A stretch of 64,000 nt of DNA from Sphingobacterium hotanense. GTDB lineage: Bacteria > Bacteroidota > Bacteroidia > Sphingobacteriales > Sphingobacteriaceae. Both the position numbers and the translations under genes were made by a program. Every line of letters starts with the position of its first letter. Position 1 is the first letter of the stretch. Shown here in pieces: positions 57,826 through 64,000 of the stretch. The DNA is taken from positions 1,302,001 to 1,366,000 of the forward strand of contig NZ_CP030848.1 of NCBI RefSeq assembly GCF_008274825.1, written 5' to 3'. A model generated the notes under the pieces. It saw only the letters and a program-made list of their open reading frames with translations. It did no database searches and was not told the origin of the DNA.

Positions 57826-59268
57826 TTATTTCATCAAATGTTTCAATTGAACAACTTCTTTTTCTTCTAGATATCTCCAACGACCACGCGGAAGATCCTT
57901 TTTCGTTAAGTTTGCATAAACTACACGGTCAAGCTTTACGACCTCGTATCCTAATGATTCAAAGATACGACGTACGATTCTGTTTTTACCGCTGTGGATC
58001 TGAATACCGATCTCACGTTTCGAAGCTCCTACAACGAAGCTAAGATCGTCTGGTTTGATAAATCCATCCTCCAACTCAATACCGAACTGAATTTTGTTGA
58101 AATCACCTTGTGTTAAGTTCTTGCTTAACTCAACTTGATAGATCTTGCTGATGTTGTTTCTTGGGTGAGAAAGTTTCTCAGCCAAATTACCATCGTTAGT
58201 TAACAACAATAAGCCTGTTGTATTTCTATCTAAACGTCCAACCGGGTAAATACGCTCTTTTGTCGCTTTCGAAACCAAGTGCATTACCGTTTTACGTTCT
58301 TGCGGATCATCAGTAGTCGTGATATAATCTTTTGGCTTATTTAAAAGTACATAAACCATTTTCTCACGCTTCAAACGCTCATCGTTATATCTGATTTCGT
58401 CTTTTGCCGGGTCAACTTTTGAGCCTAATTCAGTAACTACTTCACCATTCACGCTGATTACCCCTGCTTCGATCAACTCGTCAGCTTTACGACGAGAACA
58501 AATGCCTGAGTTTGCAATGTAACGGTTCAAACGGATTAGTCCGTCGTCGTTAGCATCTGCTTGGAATTTTCTGTCAGGAGAAGCAGATCTTCTTGCTCTT
58601 CCATCGTTACGGTCGTCTCTGCGGTCATCTCTACGATCGCGGAAGTCTCTATTTTGGTCACCATCTTCGAATCTTCTAGATGGGCGTCTATCGCCATAGC
58701 CTTTATCGTCGTTGCCAAATCTAGGTTTCCCGAATTTACGGTCGCCTGATGGCTTGCTAAACTTGCCATCACGAGATGGTCTGTCAAATTTATTGTCTCT
58801 AGAAGGTCTATCGAATTTATTATCTCTAGCCGGTCTATCAAACTTGTTATCTCTGCTCGGTCTTTCAAATTTTCCGTCTCTACTTGGGCGGTCAAATTTG
58901 TTGTCGCGAGAAGGTCTGTCGAAATTACCGTCTCTGCTTGGGCGGTCATATCTATTGTCGCGAGAAGATCTGTCGAAATTGCCATCTCTGCTCGGACGGT
59001 CGAATTTATTATCTCTGTTAGGTCTTTCGAATTTGTTGTCTCTATTCGAGCGGTCGAACTTGTCATCGCGATTTCCTCTTTCGAATTTGTTATCGCGTGA
59101 TCCTGATTTGTCGAATTTGTTGAATTTGCGGTCCTGGTCTGGTCTACCAGATTTAGAATCTCTTGAGGAGTTAAAAGATGATCTTTTATCCCCGCGGAAG
59201 CTATCTGAGTTGCTTCTTGGTTTTTTGGAGTTGTCCTCTCGACTGTTCCTGTTGCTGCTAAATGGCAT
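57826..59268 (-). CDS. RsuA/RluB-family pseudouridine synthase with long repetitive N-terminus
   Basis: 480 residues from ATG 59266-59268. Residues about 60-170 are 12 tandem copies of a nine-residue unit (consensus NKFDRPSRD) in a disordered Arg/Asp-rich extension of about 240 residues. Then an S4 RNA-binding domain (LIRLNRYIANSGICSRRKAD) and the catalytic domain with Asp347 in GRLDRNTTGLLLLTNDG. It isomerises uridine in rRNA; whether 16S or 23S is not decidable. Normal relatives are about 240-300 residues, so half of this protein is the extension. Confidence 0.92.
   Translation of the reverse strand: MPFSSNRNSREDNSKKPRSNSDSFRGDKRSSFNSSRDSKSGRPDQDRKFNKFDKSGSRDNKFERGNRDDKFDRSNRDNKFERPNRDNKFDRPSRDGNFDRSSRDNRYDRPSRDGNFDRPSRDNKFDRPSRDGKFERPSRDNKFDRPARDNKFDRPSRDNKFDRPSRDGKFSKPSGDRKFGKPRFGNDDKGYGDRRPSRRFEDGDQNRDFRDRRDDRRDDRNDGRARRSASPDRKFQADANDDGLIRLNRYIANSGICSRRKADELIEAGVISVNGEVVTELGSKVDPAKDEIRYNDERLKREKMVYVLLNKPKDYITTTDDPQERKTVMHLVSKATKERIYPVGRLDRNTTGLLLLTNDGNLAEKLSHPRNNISKIYQVELSKNLTQGDFNKIQFGIELEDGFIKPDDLSFVVGASKREIGIQIHSGKNRIVRRIFESLGYEVVKLDRVVYANLTKKDLPRGRWRYLEEKEVVQLKHLMK
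58768..59091 (-). repeat. 27-bp coding tandem repeat (12 units)
   Basis: In-frame repeats coding NKFDRPSRD-like units in the pseudouridine synthase, with two further degenerate units downstream. The low divergence between units suggests copy-number change by slippage. Confidence 0.8.
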
Positions 59269-59289
59269 AATTTTAAAAAAATTGAGCCA

Positions 59290-59297
59290 CAAAGATA
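59290..59297 (-). promoter_or_regulatory. -7 box of the pseudouridine synthase gene
   Basis: On the minus strand TATCTTTG, exact consensus, 22 bp upstream of the ATG at 59268. Confidence 0.5.
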
Positions 59298-59521
59298 GTT
59301 AATTTTTTGATACAGGCGAAGCAATATATTTATTGCTGCATTAATGTTAGATTGAGAAGACAATTCTTGGCTGGCAAATCTTATAAGATACAGAAATACT
59401 TTTAATAAAAATAATTTATAATCCAAATTTTTCAAAAAATGTTACAATTTATTAATATTCAACAAATCCGTTTAAAGTTGTCTAAACAATGATTTTACAA
59501 GGTTTTAACTTTTCTTAACGT

Positions 59522-59572
59522 GCTATGCGATTGTAACTATTTGGCGCATAGCTCTGTTTTGCCTTATCTTTG
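59522..59572 (+). promoter_or_regulatory. Promoter with overlapping inverted repeat, lytic transglycosylase gene
   Basis: TTTG 59540-59543 and TATCTTTG 59565-59572 (21-bp gap). GCTATGCG (59522-59529) / CGCATAGC (59545-59552) is a perfect 8-bp inverted repeat that encloses the -33 element, so it may be an operator. Confidence 0.45.
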
Positions 59573-59643
59573 AGGCTGTTTTTTTAACCAAGCTATTTTT
59601 TGATCGATTTGATATCGTGGATAGGGTAGCAGTAAGGGAATAA

Positions 59644-60381
59644 ATGATAAAAAAAAGAGTATTATGTTGTAGTATGCTTTTGACGGTAATGTTGTTGTCA
59701 AAACTATACTCAAACCCCCAACCAGAGTCGATGACTGATCCTTTTAGAAAGGCCCTAGATCAGTCTATGATGTCCCAAGTCATTGCGGCTAAGGAACTAT
59801 CAAAAAAGAATTCTAAGGATGATTTTTATAGCCAAATCTCCTTTGCAAACGAAACTATCCCCCACGAGGAGAGCTTTTTCAGAAAAAGAATAGACAAGTA
59901 CTTAAGCAAGTTTGCCTATATTAAAAAGCCCTCAAATCAAATCCACAAGAAGGCGGACAAATTACTACCACGCATCGCAAAGATTCTTAAAAGTTATGGG
60001 ATACCCGAAGACTTCAAGTACATTGCAGTTGTTGAAAGTAGTTTAAGTCCATCCACAACGTCGCATAAAGGTGCTGGCGGTTATTGGCAGTTTATGCCAG
60101 CAACGGCAAGACTTTACGGATTGCGCGTTGATGGTACTGTTGATGAACGTCTCGATCTCGTTAAATCAACACATGCTGCTGCCAAATATCTGAAATCGCT
60201 ACATGCAGAATTCGGTGATTGGACTTTAGCTGCTGCTGCCTATAACGTAGGAGGAGGTAGTCTTCGCGCTTCATTAAGAAGACAGAAGAAAGATAATTAC
60301 TACGAGCTAAAGCTTAATGCTGAAACAGCGGCGTATGTTTATAAAATCATTTCTATGAAAACTATCTTAGAAAATAGTTAG
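59644..60381 (+). CDS. MltD-like lytic transglycosylase
   Basis: Cuts peptidoglycan glycan strands in the periplasm. 245 residues: signal peptide (about 1-22), a linker, then an SLT domain (about 110-240) with catalytic Glu in VAVVESSLSP, followed by GAGGYWQFMPATARLYGL and AAAAYNVGGGSLR. LysM domains usual in MltD are absent, so it is a short form. Confidence 0.9.
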   Translation: MIKKRVLCCSMLLTVMLLSKLYSNPQPESMTDPFRKALDQSMMSQVIAAKELSKKNSKDDFYSQISFANETIPHEESFFRKRIDKYLSKFAYIKKPSNQIHKKADKLLPRIAKILKSYGIPEDFKYIAVVESSLSPSTTSHKGAGGYWQFMPATARLYGLRVDGTVDERLDLVKSTHAAAKYLKSLHAEFGDWTLAAAAYNVGGGSLRASLRRQKKDNYYELKLNAETAAYVYKIISMKTILENS

Positions 60382-60415
60382 TCGGGAAAAATATAATACT
60401 AGATATTATTTTAGT

Positions 60416-60450
60416 AGAAGCTGCCTCAAAAGGGCAGCTTCTTTTATTTT
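60416..60450 (+). terminator. Terminator of the lytic transglycosylase gene
   Basis: Perfect stem AGAAGCTGCC (60416-60425) / GGCAGCTTCT (60433-60442), then TTTATTTTAT. Confidence 0.8.
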
Positions 60451-60520
60451 ATAGGATCTGTCTTTAAGAGTTACACCAACCGAGTGATGTGACTGCTTCG
60501 ACATTCTTCCCTTTCAAAGC

Positions 60521-60582
60521 CCTTTCAAACCCAATACAAACCCCAATCATAACCCTTTCGAAAGGGTTATGATTGGGGTTTG
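60521..60582. repeat. Family C hairpin repeat, copy 3 (perfect palindrome)
   Basis: 60537-60582 is a perfect 46-bp palindrome centred on TTTCGAAA, arms beginning CAAACCCCAATCA, preceded by AAACCCAATA. In copy 1 the stem positions AAAGCC pair with GGCTTT; here ATAACCC pairs with GGGTTAT, so paired bases have changed together. Confidence 0.75.
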
Positions 60583-60783
60583 ATTAAATTTCAGATAGGC
60601 GGTATTAGGTTTTTGTCTCCTGTCAGGTACTATTGTTGTATTGCCTTAATATTACTGAACGCTGCTTAGCCTCTTATGCTTTGATTACTAACTGATAAGG
60701 TGTTTGATTCTTTGGGTATACCAACCTGATTTTTATGCCCTTTCCTAAAACATATGATAAATATTATTGTTACCTTTTATAAA

Positions 60784-60803
60784 AATGAGACTCTTGTCTC
60801 ATT
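60784..60803. repeat. Short perfect inverted repeat upstream of ccoNO
   Basis: AATGAGAC / GTCTCATT with a 4-nt spacer, no T-run. Possible protein site or small hairpin; role unknown. The rest of 60600-60890 shows nothing that I can assign. Confidence 0.4.
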
Positions 60804-60891
60804 AGCTATCCAATTGAAAAATATAGAGTAACGACTAAAGCGGCTAACTAATGTTCCATTTCTACCATCATTTTATGGTTAAAGGACAAAA

Positions 60892-60907
60892 TGTGATGTA
60901 TATCACA
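60892..60907. promoter_or_regulatory. Crp/Fnr-type operator of ccoNOQP
   Basis: TGTGATGTATATCACA, arms TGTGAT/ATCACA in perfect symmetry, centred 52.5 bp upstream of the TACCTTTG box. Same site and spacing as before the hemN-ccoIS operon. Confidence 0.75.
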
Positions 60908-60951
60908 TTTTAGTGCTTCGGTTTATCATTAGAATGTCATGTGGTTACCGG

Positions 60952-60959
60952 TACCTTTG
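60952..60959 (+). promoter_or_regulatory. -7 box of the cbb3 oxidase operon
   Basis: TACCTTTG, exact consensus, 28 bp upstream of the ccoNO start, no clear -33 box. Confidence 0.65.
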
Positions 60960-60987
60960 AATCAGGTTAACTTAATTTAATAGAATA

Positions 60988-63135
60988 ATGCAGGTAGAGC
61001 AATTTAATTATGACAACAAGATTGTCAGAGATTTTGGAATCGCAACTGTAACATGGGGTATCATCGGAATGACGGTGGGTCTATTAATAGCCTTGCAGCT
61101 AGTATGGCCCGAACTGAATTTCGGCACCCAATTTACTACTTTCGGTCGTATCCGACCTTTGCACACCAATGCCGTAATTTTTGCCTTTGTTGGTAATGCC
61201 ATCTTTATGGGGGCTTACTACTCAATGCAACGCGTGTTGAAAGCAAGGATGTTTAGCGATTTACTCAGTAAGATCCATTTCTGGGGTTGGCAATTAATCA
61301 TTGTAGCCGCAGCGATTACACTTCCATTAGGTATCACTTCTTCGCACGAGTATGCGGAATTGGAATTACCAATCGATATCGCTATCGCTGTAATTTGGGT
61401 CGTTTTCGGAATCAATATGTTTGGTACCATTATCAAACGTAGAGAGCGTCACATGTATGTGGCTATTTGGTTTTATATCGCAACTTTCGTAACTGTTGCT
61501 GTATTGCACATTGTTAATGCTATTCAGATTCCGGTGAGTTTCTGGAAAAGTTACTATGTGTATTCAGGAGTTCAAGATGCTTTAGTACAATGGTGGTACG
61601 GACACAACGCTGTTGCGTTCTTCCTAACTACTCCTTTCTTAGGAATGATGTATTACTTCTTACCTAAGATGGCTAATCGTCCTGTTTATTCCTATAAATT
61701 AAGTATTCTACACTTCTGGTCCTTAATTTTCATCTACATTTGGGCCGGACCACACCACTTATTATATACATCATTACCAAGCTGGGTTCAGTCATTAGGA
61801 GTTGTGTTCTCCATCATGTTGATCGCACCAAGTTGGGGAGGTATGATCAACGGTCTATTGACCTTGCGTGGTGCTTGGGATAAGGTACGTACTGAGCCAA
61901 TGTTGAAATTCATGGTCGTAGCATTGACATGTTACGGTATGGCGACATTAGAAGGACCATTATTATCATTAAAACAAGTAAATGCTATTGCGCACTTTAC
62001 TGACTGGATTCCAGCACACGTACATATTGGTGCATTAGGATGGAACGGTTTCATGACTTTCGCAATCCTTTACTGGTTGTTCCCAAGAATTTATAGAACA
62101 AACCTTTACTCTAAGAAATTGGCGAATACGCACTTCTGGATCGGTACATTAGGTATCTTATTCTACGCAATCCCGATGTACTGGGCGGCTGTAGTTCAAG
62201 GTTTAATGTGGAAAGACTTTACTCCAGAGGGTGTATTGAAATACCCTAACTTCTTAGCGACTACTTTAGAGATTTTACCAATGCACATGATGCGTGCAGC
62301 AGGTGGAGCGATGTATTTAGTAGGGGTTATATTAATGACCTACAACTTAATCAAAACTGTAAAACAAGGTAAACTAGTAGCAAACGAAGCTGCTGAAGCA
62401 CCAGCTTTAGAGCCAGTACATACAACAGAACGTTCACAACACCGTCGTTTAGAGCGCAAGCCACTATTATTCTTAGTGATGGCTTTGATCGCAATCTTGA
62501 TTGGTGGTATCGTGGAAATGATTCCAACGTTTACAGTAAGTAGCAACGTTCCAAAAATCAGTTCTGTAAAACCATATACAGCATTAGAATTACAAGGTCG
62601 CGACTTATATATCCGCGAGGGTTGTGTGAACTGTCACTCGCAAACTATTCGTCCATTCCGTTCGGAAACAGCACGTTACGGTGAATATAGTAAAGCCGGT
62701 GAGTTCGTTTATGACCGTCCATTCTTATGGGGATCAAAACGTACAGGACCAGATTTGCACCGTATCGGTGGTAAATATCCTCACAAATGGCACTATGACC
62801 ACATGTTAGATCCAACAATCACTTCACCAGGTAGTATCATGCCTCAGTATCCATGGTTAATTAGCCAAGATATCGAAACTAAATACTTAACTGGTAAGAT
62901 GAAAGTGATGCGTAATCTAGGCGTTCCATACACGGATGCAGAGATTAATAACGCGGTTGAAGATTCGGAAAAACAAGCACTAGAAATTGTGAAAGATCTA
63001 GCTGCCAACCAAGTGGAAGTAGAACCGAACAAAGAGATCGTTGCGATGATTGCTTACTTACAGCGCTTAGGTACCGATATTAAATCTGCACCAAAAGCTG
63101 ATAACGAAGCTGCAACGATAGATAACAATAACTAA
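60988..63135 (+). CDS. ccoNO: cbb3-type cytochrome c oxidase, fused subunits I and II (CcoN-CcoO)
   Basis: High-affinity terminal oxidase that pumps protons at low oxygen. 715 residues: CcoN (about 1-475) with heme/CuB histidines in IRPLHTNAVIF, WWYGHNAVAFF, AGPHHLLYTS and PAHVHIGALGWNGF; then, after a linker and a membrane helix, CcoO with one heme c motif CVNCHSQ (Cys546-His550). N-O fusion is usual in Bacteroidota. First gene of the operon, under the Fnr-type box. Confidence 0.96.
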   Translation: MQVEQFNYDNKIVRDFGIATVTWGIIGMTVGLLIALQLVWPELNFGTQFTTFGRIRPLHTNAVIFAFVGNAIFMGAYYSMQRVLKARMFSDLLSKIHFWGWQLIIVAAAITLPLGITSSHEYAELELPIDIAIAVIWVVFGINMFGTIIKRRERHMYVAIWFYIATFVTVAVLHIVNAIQIPVSFWKSYYVYSGVQDALVQWWYGHNAVAFFLTTPFLGMMYYFLPKMANRPVYSYKLSILHFWSLIFIYIWAGPHHLLYTSLPSWVQSLGVVFSIMLIAPSWGGMINGLLTLRGAWDKVRTEPMLKFMVVALTCYGMATLEGPLLSLKQVNAIAHFTDWIPAHVHIGALGWNGFMTFAILYWLFPRIYRTNLYSKKLANTHFWIGTLGILFYAIPMYWAAVVQGLMWKDFTPEGVLKYPNFLATTLEILPMHMMRAAGGAMYLVGVILMTYNLIKTVKQGKLVANEAAEAPALEPVHTTERSQHRRLERKPLLFLVMALIAILIGGIVEMIPTFTVSSNVPKISSVKPYTALELQGRDLYIREGCVNCHSQTIRPFRSETARYGEYSKAGEFVYDRPFLWGSKRTGPDLHRIGGKYPHKWHYDHMLDPTITSPGSIMPQYPWLISQDIETKYLTGKMKVMRNLGVPYTDAEINNAVEDSEKQALEIVKDLAANQVEVEPNKEIVAMIAYLQRLGTDIKSAPKADNEAATIDNNN

Positions 63136-63160
63136 TAGCTAACATAGAAAAAGAAAGATT

Positions 63161-63346
63161 ATGTTTAAGCAGATAACAAATTTACACGGGGACGAGATTT
63201 ACTTGATCGTCTCCTTATGTATCTTCCTTAGCTTTTTTATCCTAGTGAGTGTCATGTTATTCACCATGAAGAAAAACTTTGTGGACTATATGAAGGAATT
63301 GCCATTGGAGGATACTGAGCGCGAATTAGACAAATTACCCGAATAG
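63161..63346 (+). CDS. ccoQ: CcoQ-like small subunit
   Basis: 61 residues, one membrane helix (IVSLCIFLSFFILVSVMLFT) and an acidic tail (LEDTERELDKLPE). Position between ccoNO (25 bp) and ccoP (9 bp) supports the name more than sequence does. Stabilises the oxidase complex in other bacteria. Confidence 0.85.
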   Translation: MFKQITNLHGDEIYLIVSLCIFLSFFILVSVMLFTMKKNFVDYMKELPLEDTERELDKLPE

Positions 63347-63355
63347 ACAAGACCT

Positions 63356-64000
63356 ATGATTTCTATGATATTACAAGACACTGTTGCTACAGAAGTTGCA
63401 GCAGCAGCACCACAGACGTTTGGAACGGGAAATTTATATAATGATATTTTCTATATCGTCGTATTCATCGTATTGATCGCGGTTTTATTTGCAGCCATTA
63501 CGATCAACAAGGCCCTGCGCACGATGTTGAAAGTGACGATGCCAGATGTTGTACAAGAAGAAGCTCGCCTAAAAGCAGAGCGAAAAGCTTCAAGCCAATC
63601 AGCTTGGGCTAGAAGATGGAATCACTTCATCGGTTTAAAACCTATCGAACAAGAAGAGTCTTTGAAGATCGAAGATCACGAGTACGATGGTATTGCTGAG
63701 TTGAATAATCCTATTCCATTATGGTTCAACGCGTTATTTTACTCTACAGTTGTATTCGCGGTAGTTTATATTTTGATCTACCACGTATTTGGTGGACTGA
63801 ACCAAGATCAGGAATACGAACGTGAGATGGCACAGGCAGAGATTGAGAAGGCCGAATTTTTATCCAAATCAGCAAATGCATTTGATGAGAACACCGTAGA
63901 GATTGATGCTACCGGTACGTTAGCAGCGAACGGTAAGGCGATATTTGCAGCAAATTGTCAAGCATGTCACGGACAAGCGGGTGAAGGAACAATCGGTCCA
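63356..64000 (+). CDS. ccoP: cbb3 oxidase subunit III, CcoP (3' end outside window)
   Basis: First 215 residues; the gene continues beyond the right edge. ATG 63356 (a second in-frame ATG lies three codons on). Two membrane helices: about residues 32-48, and NALFYSTVVFAVVYILIYHV near residue 135, then the conserved dimer segment, and the first heme c motif CQACHG (Cys201, Cys204, His205). Bacteroidota CcoP has an extra N-terminal helix as here. Donates electrons to CcoO/CcoN. Confidence 0.95.
   Translation, partial: MISMILQDTVATEVAAAAPQTFGTGNLYNDIFYIVVFIVLIAVLFAAITINKALRTMLKVTMPDVVQEEARLKAERKASSQSAWARRWNHFIGLKPIEQEESLKIEDHEYDGIAELNNPIPLWFNALFYSTVVFAVVYILIYHVFGGLNQDQEYEREMAQAEIEKAEFLSKSANAFDENTVEIDATGTLAANGKAIFAANCQACHGQAGEGTIGP

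Noticed and set aside
58536-59435. Long frames overlapping the pseudouridine synthase repeat (minus strand, another frame; and 58712-59302 plus)
   Set aside because: The 27-bp repeat keeps all frames open. Only the S4/RsuA frame has recognisable domains.

Overview
The window looks like chromosomal DNA of a Bacteroidota bacterium, most likely Sphingobacteriaceae (Sphingobacterium or a close relative). The evidence is Bacteroidota-type promoters (TTTG near -33, TAnnTTTG near -7), a fused CcoN-CcoO oxidase subunit, a DUF4905 gene, ISAon1-type and IS110 insertion sequences, and a 16S-Ile-Ala-23S-5S rRNA operon. The genus is an inference; no alignment was run.

Layout. 1-5909 (minus): an AcrAB-TolC-like efflux operon led by its TetR regulator; the pump gene runs off the left edge. 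5910-6345: a possible short terminated transcript. 6346-8379 (minus): an operon of a DUF4442 thioesterase-like protein, a lipoprotein, a Sco-type copper chaperone and a c-type cytochrome. 8470-13824: MFS transporter, a 52-residue Cys/Lys-rich protein, uridine kinase, LysM protein, DUF4905 protein, NfeD/ClpP-type membrane protease and a small membrane protein. 13825-14248: a composite of intergenic repeats. 14249-33735: mostly housekeeping genes (FadL-like porin, Gly/Tyr-rich lipoprotein, proS, SDR protein, trans-sulfuration enzyme, M28 peptidase, SprT-like protein, recN, clpC, ettA) ending in a PAS histidine kinase that overlaps a receiver-Crp response regulator.

34132-38605 is a microaerobic respiration/heme operon: a truncated 2-hydroxyacid dehydrogenase-like protein with a Cys-rich tail, hemN, ccoI and ccoS. 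The structural genes ccoNO, ccoQ and ccoP (partial) lie at 60988-64000. Both operons have a TGTGAT-N4-ATCAC(A/T) Crp/Fnr-type box at almost the same distance (about 52 bp) from a TACCTTTG -7 element, so they probably form one regulon; the receiver-Crp protein next door is a candidate regulator. 39155-44847 is a second efflux locus in which the inner-membrane RND pump and the outer-membrane TolC-like factor form one 1522-residue reading frame, joined through an internal lipoprotein signal sequence.

45520-51147 is the rRNA operon with two upstream promoters. A complete 1421-bp ISAon1-type element (51215-52635, 8-bp target duplication) sits in a T-tract behind the operon. At 53981-57163 two nearly identical IS110 copies lie head to tail (period 1593 bp) between a radical-SAM gene and what was probably its terminator. 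The window closes with a MazG-like protein, a pseudouridine synthase with a 9-residue tandem repeat, a lytic transglycosylase and the cbb3 oxidase.

Three families of intergenic repeats recur: (A) TCTAATATCT-like decamers, (B) a unit containing AGGAAAGGAAGGAT, and (C) a hairpin built on CAAACCCCAATCA. Family C shows paired, compensating base changes between copies.
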